Positions 33,739-43,946 of a stretch of 64,000 nucleotides of DNA are shown here, piece after piece. Position numbers and translations under genes: made by a program. The notes under the pieces were generated by a model, which saw only the letters and a list, made by a program, of their open reading frames with translations, searched no databases and was not told the DNA's origin. Source of the DNA: Roseovarius sp. EL26 (GTDB lineage: Bacteria; Pseudomonadota; Alphaproteobacteria; Rhodobacterales; Rhodobacteraceae); the NCBI RefSeq assembly GCF_900327775.1, contig NZ_OUMZ01000007.1, positions 1,351,606 through 1,415,605 of the forward strand, in the 5' to 3' direction. How positions within the stretch are numbered: position 1 is the first letter of the stretch; each line of letters begins with the position of its first letter.

Positions 33739-34329
33739 TCAATTCATCGCAACAACTTTACGCACCATGTCCCAGTAAATCCCTTCGATCTCGGAGAGCT
33801 TTAATCGCCCTTTCTCACTGTACCAAGTGTTGACCCCAGTCAGCATGGCGATGATCGCCATCGTGGCGATCCTCGGGTCCGGGATTTGGAACAGGCCTTC
33901 GGCCATTCCACGTTGCAAGATGGCTTCAAGTTGCGCTTCATATATGCGGCGTAAACTCTCTATCTTATTAAAGTTTTCTTGCTCAAGATTACGCAATTCC
34001 ATATAGGCGATGAACACTGCATCAGGTCGCTTCGCGTGAAACCTGATGTGAAATCGGGTGAATTCTTCCAAAGCGGCCACGGGATCTTCGACAACCGGCT
34101 GCGCCGCACGTACAGCAAGCAGTTCATCCATATGGCCGCGCAACAGATCAAACAGCAGTGACTGCTTGTCTGGGGTATAATTATAAAGCGCTCCGGCCTG
34201 CACGCCGACATCTGCCGCGATTTTGCGCATCGACACAGCGGCATAACCCTGTTGCGCGAACAGACGCAATGCCGCTTCGCGGACCCTGGGACCGGTGATA
34301 TCTGAATGTGATCCTTGCGTGCGTGCCAT
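33739..34329 (-). CDS. TetR-family transcriptional regulator
   Basis: A 196-residue regulator with the TetR helix-turn-helix near the N-terminus (REAALRLFAQQGYAAVSMRKIAADVGVQAGALYNYTPDKQSLLFDL). An all-helical ligand-binding C-terminus follows, with FTRFHIRFHAKRPDAVFIAYMELRNL. I use the ATG at 34329; the frame could also begin at a TTG two codons earlier. The branch resembles regulators of acyl-CoA or fatty-acid metabolism genes. Nothing adjacent reveals its target. Confidence 0.88.
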   Translation of the reverse strand: MARTQGSHSDITGPRVREAALRLFAQQGYAAVSMRKIAADVGVQAGALYNYTPDKQSLLFDLLRGHMDELLAVRAAQPVVEDPVAALEEFTRFHIRFHAKRPDAVFIAYMELRNLEQENFNKIESLRRIYEAQLEAILQRGMAEGLFQIPDPRIATMAIIAMLTGVNTWYSEKGRLKLSEIEGIYWDMVRKVVAMN

Positions 34330-34444
34330 GGGCAAGATTTATCTGAACATGCGTTCAAATCAATGCCCTGCTTGCCCCTTGGAGCAAAATAGTGGCATGA
34401 CAGGGACATTATTGCAGGCTCAACCATAGGCTCAGGACGCGTTC

Positions 34445-34693
34445 ATGATATTTCGCCGCTGCTTTCCAGCTCTTGCCCTCTTATTAATGCTTAACGCCTG
34501 TGGCGATTTTCCCGAGCTCGACGCCGCTGCCAGTGATGCGGCCAAAAACGCGCCATATCCTAAACTGACACCAACCGCCCGGATCACCACTAAAGCGACA
34601 CAAAACCAGATTGTGCCTGAAACCAGCGAGACCCTTAAGGCCCGCGTTGAAAGCCTGCAGGCCCGCGCAGACCGGCTCAGAGCGCAAGAATAA
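34445..34693 (+). CDS. Small lipoprotein, unknown
   Basis: An 82-residue protein whose signal peptide ends in a lipobox (LLMLNACGD), so it should be lipid-modified at that Cys and anchored to a membrane facing the periplasm. The mature part is short and charged, ending in a probable coiled coil (SETLKARVESLQARADRLRAQE). It lies 105 bases before hom. I know no function. Confidence 0.8.
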   Translation: MIFRRCFPALALLLMLNACGDFPELDAAASDAAKNAPYPKLTPTARITTKATQNQIVPETSETLKARVESLQARADRLRAQE

Positions 34694-34798
34694 CATCTTT
34701 GATCTACAAATGAGGTAAAAACCCGCGTTGCAAGCACGGCGCAGACCGGTTACATCGCGCGTCAAAGAGTGAACTCTATGTCAGAATTGGAGACGTGT

Positions 34799-36085
34799 AT
34801 GACAGCCCCCTTGCGCCTTGGAATTGCCGGCCTCGGAACCGTCGGCGCTGGTGTTGTCAAGATCATCCGTCAAAAAGCCAACCTGTTGGCTGTACGCTCT
34901 GGTCGCCCGATTGAGATCGTCGCCGTCTCTGCGCGCTCGCGCAATAAAGACCGCGGTGTGAACCTGTCCGATTATGCTTGGGAAGATGACCCCGTTGCTT
35001 TGGCCAAACGTGATGATGTCGACGTCTTTGTTGAACTGATGGGTGGCAGCGATGGCCCGGCAAAAGCCGCAACAGAAGCCGCAATTGCTGCGGGCAAGCA
35101 CGTTGTAACCGCCAACAAGGCCCTGCTGGCTCACCATGGTCAGGTGCTGGCTGAAACCGCAGAAGAGGCTGGAAGCATTCTACGGTTTGAAGCGGCTGTC
35201 GCCGGTGGTATCCCTGTCATCAAAGCCCTGACCGAAGGACTGGCAGGCAATGATATCACACGAGTCATGGGTGTGATGAACGGCACCTGCAACTATATCC
35301 TGACCCGGATGCAATCCGCTGGTCTGCCCTATGATGAGGTTTTTGAAGAAGCCAATCAGCTTGGATATCTCGAAGCGGACCCGACATTAGATGTGGGCGG
35401 CATTGATGCCGGGCACAAACTGTCCCTGCTGTCATCCATTGCCTTCGGCACAAAGGTTGATTTTGGCAATGTCCAACTTGAGGGCATCCAGCGCATCACC
35501 ATCGAAGACATTGAACAAGCTGCTGACATGGGCTTCCGGATCAAACTACTGGGCGTGGCACAGATGACCGGCCGCGGCCTTGAGCAGCGCATGTCGCCTT
35601 GCCTTGTTCCAGCACATAGTCCGCTGGGGCAGCTCGAAGGTGGAACCAACATGGTCGTAATCGAAGGCGATCAGGTTGAGCAAATTGTCCTGCGTGGCCC
35701 CGGTGCGGGCGAAGGCCCAACCGCCAGCGCTGTAATGGGCGATGTGATGGATATCGCACGTGGGCTGTCGATCTCAACCTTTGGTCAACCTGCCAATACT
35801 CTATCTCAGGCTAAATCGGCGCAGGCAGACACACCTGCACCGTATTATTTGCGGATGGCCCTGCTGGACAAACCCGGTGCACTGGCCAAAGTCACCAGCG
35901 CCATGGGTGATGCTGGCGTGTCCATCGATCGTATGCGCCAGTATCAGCATGAAACAGATACAGCCCCCGTTTTGATCGTAACCCACAAAACATCGCGCAG
36001 CGCGCTTGAGGCGGCCCTGACTGCTATGGACGGGCTCGATGTCCTGTCTGCCGCGCCTGTCGCACTCCGTATTGAAACCGTTTAA
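34799..36085 (+). CDS. hom: Homoserine dehydrogenase
   Basis: Reduces aspartate semialdehyde to homoserine in threonine and methionine synthesis. The protein has an N-terminal NAD(P)-binding fold (LGIAGLGTVGAGVV), the catalytic region GVMNGTCNYILTRM and EADPTLDVGGIDAGHKLSLL, and a C-terminal ACT domain for threonine feedback (YYLRMALLDKPGALAKVTSAMGDAGVSI). I prefer ATG 34799, which has GGAG upstream and gives the usual MTAPLRLG start; ATG 34778 and GTG 34769 are also in frame. glpX follows 65 bases later. Confidence 0.96.
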   Translation: MTAPLRLGIAGLGTVGAGVVKIIRQKANLLAVRSGRPIEIVAVSARSRNKDRGVNLSDYAWEDDPVALAKRDDVDVFVELMGGSDGPAKAATEAAIAAGKHVVTANKALLAHHGQVLAETAEEAGSILRFEAAVAGGIPVIKALTEGLAGNDITRVMGVMNGTCNYILTRMQSAGLPYDEVFEEANQLGYLEADPTLDVGGIDAGHKLSLLSSIAFGTKVDFGNVQLEGIQRITIEDIEQAADMGFRIKLLGVAQMTGRGLEQRMSPCLVPAHSPLGQLEGGTNMVVIEGDQVEQIVLRGPGAGEGPTASAVMGDVMDIARGLSISTFGQPANTLSQAKSAQADTPAPYYLRMALLDKPGALAKVTSAMGDAGVSIDRMRQYQHETDTAPVLIVTHKTSRSALEAALTAMDGLDVLSAAPVALRIETV

Positions 36086-36150
36086 ACCCGGCCTTGTGCC
36101 GTCACGCCCGGATCGCTAAATCTGGACGCACCCAAATTCGAGGATAAGTA

Positions 36151-37119
36151 ATGTCTGCCAAAACCGAATTTAACGACCATATGCTGTCTCTGGCGCTCGC
36201 ACGCGTATCCGAGCATGCCGCAATCGCCTGTGCTGGCATGATCGGCCGTGGTGATGAAAAAGCAGCCGACCAGATGGCGGTGAATGCCATGCGCGAGCAG
36301 TTGAATATGCTCGACATCAATGGTGTTGTTGTCATTGGTGAAGGCGAGCGTGACGAAGCTCCGATGTTGTTCATTGGCGAAGAGGTTGGCACCGGCAATG
36401 GCCCCGGCGTAGATATCGCGCTGGACCCTCTGGAAGGCACTACCATCACCGCCAAAGCGATGCCAAACGCATTGACCGTTATTTCCATGGCCCCTCGCGG
36501 CACAATGCTGCACGCCCCTGACGTTTACATGGACAAACTGGCGGTTGGCCCCGGCTATCCAAAAGACGTTGTTTCGCTGGACATGAGCCCGCGTGAGCGG
36601 GTTGAGGCCCTTGCATCGGCCAAAGGCTGCGCTGCATCAGAGATCACCGTCTGTGTTCTGGAGCGCCCCCGGCATCAAGACATGATCAACGAAATCCGTG
36701 AAACCGGTGCGGCGATCTATCTGATCGGTGACGGCGACGTTGCTGGCGTCATGCACTGCGCCGAAGCGGATCTGACTGGCATCGACATGTATATGGGATC
36801 TGGCGGTGCGCCTGAGGGTGTTCTGGCCGCAGGTGCCCTGAAATGTCTGGGTGGCCAAATTTGGGGCCGTCTGTTGTTCCGCAACGACGACGAAAAAGGC
36901 CGCGCTGCAAAAGCAGGCATCACGGACCTGAACCGGATCTATAGCCGTGACGAATTGGTCACGGATGACGTGATCTTTGCTGCAACGGGTGTAACCCAGG
37001 GTTCACTCGTTGCTGGCCTCAAGCACCGCGATGGTGGCATTGAGACAGAAACATTGTTGTTGCGCTCCAAAACCGGTGAACGCCGCCGCCTGAGCTGCTT
37101 TCACCCTATCGCCGGCTGA
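36151..37119 (+). CDS. glpX: Class II fructose-1,6-bisphosphatase
   Basis: Hydrolyses fructose-1,6-bisphosphate in gluconeogenesis; some members also act on sedoheptulose bisphosphate. The 322-residue protein has GlpX signatures: VVIGEGERDEAPMLFIGEEVG, DIALDPLEGTTITAKAMPNAL and MYMGSGGAPEGVLAAGALKCLGG. Its stop overlaps the next gene's start by one base. The order hom-glpX-hydrolase-recJ is one I have seen in related bacteria, and the genes are probably co-transcribed. Confidence 0.96.
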   Translation: MSAKTEFNDHMLSLALARVSEHAAIACAGMIGRGDEKAADQMAVNAMREQLNMLDINGVVVIGEGERDEAPMLFIGEEVGTGNGPGVDIALDPLEGTTITAKAMPNALTVISMAPRGTMLHAPDVYMDKLAVGPGYPKDVVSLDMSPRERVEALASAKGCAASEITVCVLERPRHQDMINEIRETGAAIYLIGDGDVAGVMHCAEADLTGIDMYMGSGGAPEGVLAAGALKCLGGQIWGRLLFRNDDEKGRAAKAGITDLNRIYSRDELVTDDVIFAATGVTQGSLVAGLKHRDGGIETETLLLRSKTGERRRLSCFHPIAG

Positions 37120-37682
37120 TGGAAACTGCGCTTCTCTTGATCGATATCCAACGGGGCTTTGATGCCCCGGTCTGGGGAGAGCGCAACAATCTCGATGCCG
37201 AAGACAACGCCGGTGCGCTTCTTGCGCATTGGCGGCATAACCGGGCACCTGTTGTTCATATCCGCCATGTCAGTATTGAACCCGGTAGCCCTCTTGGAGC
37301 CGATACCGGTGGCACCACCTTCAAGGCGCAAGTCTCCCCTATTGAGGGCGAAGCTGTTTTTGACAAGTCAGTTAACAGCGCCTTTATCGGAACTGGACTT
37401 GAGGCCCACCTGCGTGGGCATGGTATTGATGCGCTGGTCATCTGCGGATTGACCACGCCGCATTGTGTCTCAACCACCACTCGTATGGCCGCCAATCTGG
37501 GCTTTTCCGTTCAACTTGCCCACGATGCCTGCGCCACATTCACCAGCAATGCCAACACAGATTGGGACAGCGCCCTTTCCCCGATGACAGCGCAGCAAAT
37601 TCACACAACAGCCGTGTCACATCTGCATGGTGAGTTTGCACAGGCCGTCACCGTCGCGGACCTTTTGCGCAGCCAACCATGA
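37119..37682 (+). CDS. Isochorismatase-family cysteine hydrolase
   Basis: A 187-residue hydrolase with the family triad: Asp in LLIDIQRGF, Lys in VFDKSVNSAF, and Cys in GLTTPHCVSTTTRMAANLGF with the usual cis-peptide context. Family reactions include nicotinamidase, isochorismatase and ureidoacrylate or carbamate cleavage. The substrate cannot be told. It is tightly packed between glpX and recJ, overlapping both. Confidence 0.88.
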   Translation: METALLLIDIQRGFDAPVWGERNNLDAEDNAGALLAHWRHNRAPVVHIRHVSIEPGSPLGADTGGTTFKAQVSPIEGEAVFDKSVNSAFIGTGLEAHLRGHGIDALVICGLTTPHCVSTTTRMAANLGFSVQLAHDACATFTSNANTDWDSALSPMTAQQIHTTAVSHLHGEFAQAVTVADLLRSQP

Positions 37683-39424
37683 GCGCCTTTCTAGGTATAG
37701 AACGCTCCCTTTTGGGGCGACGTTGGATTGGCCCCGACCCTGAGGTCGAACGTATGGCCGAGGCCATCACCCAACACACCGATCTACCCCGGCCACTCTG
37801 CCAAACGCTCGCGCGACTGGACGTTTCCCCTGAGGAAGCGCCCTCTTATCTGGAGCCAAAACTGCGCGACCTGTTGCCAGACCCGCGCAGTATTCTGGAT
37901 ATGGAAAAGGCGGCCACACGTTTCCTTCTTGCTGTGCATCAGCGCCAACACATTGCGGTTTTTGCTGACTATGATGTCGATGGCGGCACCTCTGCGGCTT
38001 TGCTGATCGATTGGCTGCGCCAAAGCAATCTGAACGCCTCGCTTTATATTCCCGACCGAATTGATGAAGGTTACGGCCCTAATGAGCCCGCAATGCAGCG
38101 ACTGGCGCAAGATCACGATCTGATCATATGTGTCGATTGTGGCACGCTCAGTCATGAAGCCATTACCGCCGCTGTTGGCGCTGATGTGATTGTGCTGGAC
38201 CACCATCTTGGCGGTGAGACCCTGCCGCCCGCGTTGGCCGTGGTGAACCCCAACCGGCAAGACGAATCGGGTGATCTGGCCCACCTCTGTGCCGCAGCTG
38301 TGGTTTTCCTCATGCTGGTCGAGGCGGGTCGACAATTACGTGAGGCAGGCCAAAAAGGCCCAGACATGATGGCCATGCTGGATCTGGTCGCGCTAGCCAC
38401 CGTGGCCGATGTCGCCCCCCTGCGCGGGGTCAATCGCGCCTTTGTGCAACAAGGCCTACGCGTTATGGCCCGACGGCAACGCCCAGGTCTGGTCGCACTT
38501 AGCGATATAGCCCGGTTAGATACGGCCCCGACCTCATATCATCTGGGCTTTGTGCTTGGCCCCCGGATCAACGCCGGTGGGCGTGTCGGGCGTGCCGATT
38601 TAGGCGCCCGCCTGTTATCGTGTGTGGACCTCCATGAGGCGCGATCACTCGCAGAACGTCTTGAGGAACTCAACTCGGAACGCCGCGAGGTGGAGGCCCA
38701 AGTACGCGCTGCCGCCCTTGAACAAGCCGAAGAACGTGGATTGGACGCACCACTGGTTTGGGCCGCTGAAGACGGCTGGCACCCCGGTGTTGTTGGTATT
38801 GTCGCCAGTCGCCTTAAGGAGAACACCAACCGGCCGGCCATTGTAATCGGCTTTGATGGCGATGAGGGCAAAGGATCAGGTCGATCAATCAGCGGCGTCG
38901 ATTTGGGTGCCGCAATCCAGCGCCTCGCCAATGAGGGCCTGTTGATCAAAGGTGGCGGTCACAAAATGGCCGCTGGTTTGACCCTTGCCCGAGATCAGTT
39001 GGAACCCGCCATGGCGCGCCTGTCCGAACTGTTATCCAAACAGGGTGCCGGCGACGCCGGGCCTGCAGATCTCAAACTTGATGGCATGCTGATGCCAGGA
39101 GCCGCGACACTGGAGCTGGTCAATCAGATTGAAGCGGCGGGCCCTTTTGGTGCCGGTGTCCCCGGCCCGCGTTATGTGTTCGCCGATATGGCAATTAGCT
39201 ATGCCAAACGCATCGGCGACAACCACCTCAAGCTACGATTCGGCGACGGCCTAGGTGCCAGTATGGATGCTATCGCTTTTGGCGTTTTCGACGGCCCGCT
39301 TGGTCCTGTATTAGAGCAACACTGCGGTGCTCGTTTTCATCTGGCTGGCCGGTTGAATATCAACACATGGGGCGGCAAACAAACGGTCCAGCTGCAACTC
39401 GATGACGCCGCGCCAGCCAACTAA
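37679..39424 (+). CDS. recJ: Single-stranded-DNA exonuclease RecJ
   Basis: A 5' to 3' exonuclease used in recombination and mismatch repair. The 581-residue protein has DHH-family motifs: FADYDVDGGTSAALL, ICVDCGT and IVLDHHLGGE, then RINAGGRVGRADLGARLL. The DHHA1 part has LLIKGGGHKMAAGLTL, and a C-terminal OB-like domain follows. Length is normal. It is the last gene of the hom-glpX-hydrolase-recJ run; the ATGA overlap shows coupling to the gene before. Confidence 0.95.
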   Translation: MSAFLGIERSLLGRRWIGPDPEVERMAEAITQHTDLPRPLCQTLARLDVSPEEAPSYLEPKLRDLLPDPRSILDMEKAATRFLLAVHQRQHIAVFADYDVDGGTSAALLIDWLRQSNLNASLYIPDRIDEGYGPNEPAMQRLAQDHDLIICVDCGTLSHEAITAAVGADVIVLDHHLGGETLPPALAVVNPNRQDESGDLAHLCAAAVVFLMLVEAGRQLREAGQKGPDMMAMLDLVALATVADVAPLRGVNRAFVQQGLRVMARRQRPGLVALSDIARLDTAPTSYHLGFVLGPRINAGGRVGRADLGARLLSCVDLHEARSLAERLEELNSERREVEAQVRAAALEQAEERGLDAPLVWAAEDGWHPGVVGIVASRLKENTNRPAIVIGFDGDEGKGSGRSISGVDLGAAIQRLANEGLLIKGGGHKMAAGLTLARDQLEPAMARLSELLSKQGAGDAGPADLKLDGMLMPGAATLELVNQIEAAGPFGAGVPGPRYVFADMAISYAKRIGDNHLKLRFGDGLGASMDAIAFGVFDGPLGPVLEQHCGARFHLAGRLNINTWGGKQTVQLQLDDAAPAN

Positions 39425-39536
39425 ATAGTCGCGTTTTTTGCCCAAAAAATAAATCGTCACTCAAATCACATTTTTTGCAAAAACCCTCTTGCGCAAATCA
39501 GATCTTTTGCCTAATTACCGCCTCACACAAGGTTCT

Positions 39537-39611
39537 GGCCCGTTCGTCTATCGGTTAGGACGCCAGGTTTTCAACCTGGAAAGAGGGGTTCGATTCCCCT
39601 ACGGGCTGCCA
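39537..39611 (+). tRNA. tRNA-Glu (anticodon TTC), CCA encoded
   Basis: Acceptor arms GGCCCGT and ACGGGCT pair (one G-U), the anticodon stem-loop CCAGG-TTTTCAA-CCTGG carries TTC, and T-arm GGGGTTCGATTCCCC is intact. CCA is encoded. It lies alone after recJ. Confidence 0.95.
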
Positions 39612-39664
39612 CTTCCTTGTGTTTCATAAAGATTTATATCAAATTTTGAATAGCTCTCTTCATC

Positions 39665-41761
39665 TCAATCCCGATTGAGATGCATCAAGCAATCAACAGC
39701 CAGAACGCTGTCGTCGTACACAAACAACGGGTTGATTTCGATCTCAGCAATATCACCGGCATTCTGCATAGCATATTCAGCCAAGGCGCTCAGGGCGCGG
39801 ATTAATGCCTCAATATTGACCCTAGATTTACCGCGAAACCCTTCCAGAAACGTAGAGACCCGCAAACTTTGCAACGCGATCCGCAACTCTTCTTCAGAGG
39901 CAGGTAAAAGCAATGAACGGGTATCGCCGACCAGCTCAACCAGAATGCCGCCGCTGCCTAAGGTCATCGCCAGACCGAACTGCGGATCATGGCGCAGTCC
40001 AACAACCAGTTCAGCCAGTGGCGGTGCCCCCATTGCCTCCACAAGAAACACATCGCTTAAAGCTTGCTCTGCGTATCCAGCCACACGGGTTTTCATGTGT
40101 GAAACTTCTGCACGCAAGGTAGCCTCATCCGGAATGTTCAGGGCAACGGCCCCGGCTTCGGTCTTATGGGCCAGTGCTGGGCTCATCATTTTTAGGGCCA
40201 CCGGATAGCCGATCTCTTGCGCTGCCTCAAAGACATCCTCGCCTTTGGCCACGCGCCCTGACGGTACTGGGATGCCAGCCATGAACAGCTGTTCCTTGGC
40301 CTCGGCCTCGCTGATCATCGCGACACAGGTGGCACTATGCGCAGTCAAAAGCGGTTGAGGTGGGCACGTTAAAATACGGCGTTGGCTTTGCGCCCACCAC
40401 GCAGCATCACGGATGGCATTAAGCGTCTCATGAATACCCTGCATCGGGGCAACACCCTGTGCGATCAGAGCCTCACGAATATGCGCGCCCATGTTTTCTG
40501 GTATCGTGGCGCAGATCGCAGCGGGCAGGCCCGCCTGCTGTGCAGCTCTGGCAAAGGCCATCCCATCATTAAGATACAGCTGCTCGCTTTCATCCAAGCC
40601 TTTGGCTGGGTAGTCCTGCACCAAAAGTGCCGTTTGCGCCGGAATATGTTTGAAAGATTCTGCGAAAACCAGCTCAGTTTTGTCAGCCTGCCCCCAAATC
40701 GGTGTCGTATAATCCAAAGGGTTCGATACCGTCGCTATGGGCGGCAATAATGTCTCTAACACCTGACGTGTCGTACCATCTGGGTCCGGATAATTCAGGC
40801 CAATCACCTCGCCATGATCCGCCAGCATCGTGGCCCCCCCACCGGAACAGGTGAAGCCCATCACATCGGGCCCGGCAGGTGCCCCGGCAATACATAGAAA
40901 CTTGAGCGTTTCCAGAAACTGCGCCGGATTGGTGACACTGATCACCCCTACCCGATCAAACAACGCCTGATACAACTCATTGGAGCCTGACAGCGAACCA
41001 GTGTGGCTAACTGTCAGACGTTCACCAATGACCGAACTGCCAGTCTTAAGTGCCACAATCGGCGTGCCCACGTGCAGAGCCTTGAGGGCAGCACGTTCAA
41101 AGGCAGGAATATCAGACAGGCCTTCGATATGAAGCCCGATGGCGCGCACCTCAGGGCGCTCGCACATTAGATCAACAAACTCTGTCAGGCCAAGGTCAGC
41201 CTGATTTCCAGCCGAGGCCATATAAGCCAGCGGCAGGGATCTCTGGCTCATTGTGATATCTGAGGAAAACATACCCGACTGCGTGATGATCGCGGCGCCG
41301 TAACCCGGACAGCTGCCGCCATGGGCAAACGGCCAGAGCGCCGAGCGGCCCACATAATTGACCAGCCCATAACAATTGGGCCCCACCAAAACCATATCGC
41401 CCAGCGCGGACTTCAGCTCCTCTTCCAGTTTACGCCCGGCCTGATGTGCTTCAGAAAACCCTGCTGTATAGCAAACGATTCCGCCCGCCCCTAAATGGTT
41501 CAGATCGCTGATCGCTTGCGGTACAGCGGGCGCAGGTATGGCCAGAAAGACCGCATCAGGCGCCTCAGGCAGATCGCTCAAATTGGCCACGCAGGGTAAG
41601 CCGCACATCGCCTCACGCTTGGGGTTCACCACCCACATTTTACCTGCAAAACCGGCACGGCGCGCCTCACCAATAGCGATGGCCGCGTCAGAGCCGCCAA
41701 TGAATGCGATGTGGCGAGGATTAAGAAGGCGTTCAAAGTTCTGCCGTTTGGCCGGGGTCAT
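39665..41761 (-). CDS. NDP-forming acyl-CoA synthetase (acetate-CoA ligase family)
   Basis: Activates a carboxylic acid to its CoA thioester through a phospho-enzyme. The 698-residue protein fuses a CoA-binding domain (NPRHIAFIGGSDAAIAIGEAR), a ligase domain with the catalytic His in SHTGSLSGSNELY, and a C-terminal ATP-grasp domain (AGIPVPSGRVAKGEDVFEAAQEIGYPVALKMMSP). No acetyltransferase domain is attached. It is the last gene of the operon with the BKACE and acyl-CoA dehydrogenase genes. In this setting it may load gamma-butyrobetaine, carnitine or a betaine onto CoA; that is inference. Confidence 0.88.
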   Translation of the reverse strand: MTPAKRQNFERLLNPRHIAFIGGSDAAIAIGEARRAGFAGKMWVVNPKREAMCGLPCVANLSDLPEAPDAVFLAIPAPAVPQAISDLNHLGAGGIVCYTAGFSEAHQAGRKLEEELKSALGDMVLVGPNCYGLVNYVGRSALWPFAHGGSCPGYGAAIITQSGMFSSDITMSQRSLPLAYMASAGNQADLGLTEFVDLMCERPEVRAIGLHIEGLSDIPAFERAALKALHVGTPIVALKTGSSVIGERLTVSHTGSLSGSNELYQALFDRVGVISVTNPAQFLETLKFLCIAGAPAGPDVMGFTCSGGGATMLADHGEVIGLNYPDPDGTTRQVLETLLPPIATVSNPLDYTTPIWGQADKTELVFAESFKHIPAQTALLVQDYPAKGLDESEQLYLNDGMAFARAAQQAGLPAAICATIPENMGAHIREALIAQGVAPMQGIHETLNAIRDAAWWAQSQRRILTCPPQPLLTAHSATCVAMISEAEAKEQLFMAGIPVPSGRVAKGEDVFEAAQEIGYPVALKMMSPALAHKTEAGAVALNIPDEATLRAEVSHMKTRVAGYAEQALSDVFLVEAMGAPPLAELVVGLRHDPQFGLAMTLGSGGILVELVGDTRSLLLPASEEELRIALQSLRVSTFLEGFRGKSRVNIEALIRALSALAEYAMQNAGDIAEIEINPLFVYDDSVLAVDCLMHLNRD

Positions 41762-41764
41762 CGA

Positions 41765-42925
41765 TCACCCCCCAAGTGGTCGTAACATCGACCGGGTGAT
41801 GATATGGCGCTGAATTTCCGATGTGCCGTCCCAGATCCGTTCCAGACGGCTGTCGCGCCACAGACGCTGGATTGGCAATTCTTCCATCAATCCCATACCG
41901 CCATGCACCTGAACCGCATCATCGGCAATCTGGCCCAACATTTCAGAGCAAAAGACCTTTACCATGGCAGCGTCCTGATCTTCCATTCGGCCCTCTTGAT
42001 GCCGATTGACCGCATCCAAGACCATCAAGTCCGCCGCGCGCAGGTTCATCTTGCCATTGGCCAGCCGAAACCCGGTGGCTTGAAACTGGCCAATCGGCTT
42101 ACCAAACTGACGACGTGTGGCTGCCCACTCTGTGGCCATGTCTAAAATGCGCTCGGCTTTGCCACAGCAACTTGCACCAACCCAGATGCGCCCCATGCTC
42201 AACCACTGCCCTGCTATCTCAAAACCGCGCCCTTCTTCACCCAAAACCTGATCCGGGCCAAGACGCACATCCTCAAACGACAGCTGATAGGTCTTGTATC
42301 CGCGGTAACTCACGCTTCGTGTGCCTTCACGGCAATCAAAGCCCCGCAGGCCGACATCGACCAAAAACGCCGTAACACGTTTGCGTGGGCCGCGCGGTGT
42401 CTCATCTTCGCCAGTGGCGGCAAACACGATGGCAAAGTCCGGCATACATGGGCCTGAGATAAAATGTTTGGTACCGTTGAGGATCCAATCGTCCCCATCG
42501 CGCCGAGCGGTCGACTTCATCCCCATTGCATCTGACCCGGCTTCGGGCTCGGTCAGGGCAAAAAGTTCGCGTTTCTCCCCAGTGACACAAGGCAGCAAAT
42601 AGCGCTCGCGCTGATCGCCCTCACAAGCCAGCAGAATTTCCGTCGGACGTGCTGCCCAGCTGTGCAGCGCATGGGTGGCCTTACCGAACTCGCGCTCGAT
42701 CAAATGCTGCGCTGTCAGATCAAGCCCCCCACCGCCGATCTCTTCCGGCAGGTTACAGGCGTAAAGCCCCAATTCTTTGGCGCGCGCCTCAACCTGACGG
42801 CCAAGATCTTCGGGCACCTCTCCAAGACGGTCGACTTCATCCTCATGGGGGAAAATCTCGTCCTCCATGAACGCTCTTACAGTGTTAAGTAAAAGCTCAT
42901 TTTCGTGACTGACTTGGATGTTCAT
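41765..42925 (-). CDS. Acyl-CoA dehydrogenase
   Basis: A 386-residue FAD enzyme that makes an alpha,beta double bond in an acyl-CoA. Typical segments are [33 protein letters not shown], and [36 protein letters not shown], where Glu is at the usual catalytic place. It overlaps the upstream BKACE gene (ATGA) and lies three bases before the synthetase. The genes around it point to gamma-butyrobetainyl-CoA as a possible substrate, giving crotonobetainyl-CoA. Confidence 0.9.
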   Translation of the reverse strand: MNIQVSHENELLLNTVRAFMEDEIFPHEDEVDRLGEVPEDLGRQVEARAKELGLYACNLPEEIGGGGLDLTAQHLIEREFGKATHALHSWAARPTEILLACEGDQRERYLLPCVTGEKRELFALTEPEAGSDAMGMKSTARRDGDDWILNGTKHFISGPCMPDFAIVFAATGEDETPRGPRKRVTAFLVDVGLRGFDCREGTRSVSYRGYKTYQLSFEDVRLGPDQVLGEEGRGFEIAGQWLSMGRIWVGASCCGKAERILDMATEWAATRRQFGKPIGQFQATGFRLANGKMNLRAADLMVLDAVNRHQEGRMEDQDAAMVKVFCSEMLGQIADDAVQVHGGMGLMEELPIQRLWRDSRLERIWDGTSEIQRHIITRSMLRPLGG

Positions 42926-43812
42926 GCATCCGCCCCACGCAGTTTGAGCTTATTGCGCGCTTCTTGCGGGCTCAATACACGGCCACCCATGTTTTCAACA
43001 ATCTCGACCACGCGCGCGACAAGCTGCGCATTAGTAGCTGGCACGCCGCGATCCAACCAGATGTTATCCTCCAACCCGACGCGCACATTACCGCCAAGCG
43101 CCACTGCAGCGGCCGCCATGGGCATCTGCATCCGACTGATGCCAAAACTGGCCCAGCTGGCTCCGGGCGGCAGTTGTGCCTTCATCGCGGCCATGGTTTC
43201 CACCGTTTGGTCCGCCCCCCAAGGAATACCAAGGCACAGCTGGAACATTGGCGGCGCATCAATCAAACCTTCTTCGACCATCGCCTTGGCAAACCGGATG
43301 TGCCCCAGTTCAAAGACCTCAAGCTCGGGCTTCACCCCCCATTCCTGAGTAAGCTCGGCCATACGACGCAGGGTTGGTGGCGTGGAAATATAGATCTCAT
43401 CGCCATTGCCAAAATTCAGTGTTCCGCAATCCAGAGAGCAAATCTCGGGCAGACATTCCTTGATATGGGCCAGACGTTCTTCGGGACCGATCATATCAGT
43501 GCCGGGACCTGGCATTGCCGGATCCACGGCAGATGGAACCCAATCACCACCCATTCCGGCAGTCAAGTTGATCACAACATCGGTGTCGCTGGCGCGCACT
43601 AGGTCAACGGCGCGTTTGAAGAGCGCCGGGTCACGTGAACCCTGCCCTGTCTCCGGATCACGAACATGCAAATGGGTGATGGCTGCACCGGCCTTAGCCG
43701 CCTCAATAGCTGAGGCTGCGATCTCCTCCGGAGTAACCGGAACATGCGGGTTTTTATCGGTGGTGTCTCCGGCGCCGGTGACAGCACATGTAACGATCAC
43801 TTCAAAATTCAT
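42922..43812 (-). CDS. BKACE-family beta-keto acid cleavage enzyme, probably acting on 3-dehydrocarnitine
   Basis: BKACE enzymes combine a beta-keto acid with acetyl-CoA to give acetoacetate and a new CoA ester using Zn2+. The 296-residue protein shows the family metal and active-site segments ([47 protein letters not shown]). Placement beside a carnitine-dehydrogenase gene suggests that 3-dehydrocarnitine is split to betainyl-CoA and acetoacetate, as known for carnitine users. It is the first gene of a three-gene operon and is divergent from the GlxA regulator gene. Confidence 0.88.
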   Translation of the reverse strand: MNFEVIVTCAVTGAGDTTDKNPHVPVTPEEIAASAIEAAKAGAAITHLHVRDPETGQGSRDPALFKRAVDLVRASDTDVVINLTAGMGGDWVPSAVDPAMPGPGTDMIGPEERLAHIKECLPEICSLDCGTLNFGNGDEIYISTPPTLRRMAELTQEWGVKPELEVFELGHIRFAKAMVEEGLIDAPPMFQLCLGIPWGADQTVETMAAMKAQLPPGASWASFGISRMQMPMAAAAVALGGNVRVGLEDNIWLDRGVPATNAQLVARVVEIVENMGGRVLSPQEARNKLKLRGADA

Positions 43813-43860
43813 GCGCGCTCTCCCTGTTGATTTCAGGTTCAGTTTGCGGCGAGTATGTAA

Positions 43861-43877
43861 AATAAATGTAGTTTATT
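43861..43877. promoter_or_regulatory. Inverted repeat between BKACE operon and regulator gene
   Basis: AATAAA and TTTATT arms around TGTAG, in the 134-base divergent promoter region. It is a candidate site for the GlxA-type regulator encoded to the right, but short AT-rich repeats are common by chance. Confidence 0.35.
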
Positions 43878-43946
43878 CGCCATTGTTTTGCAGATGAGCG
43901 GCGGATAATCTCACTTTCAGTACGACCATCACATTAGAGTATTCCT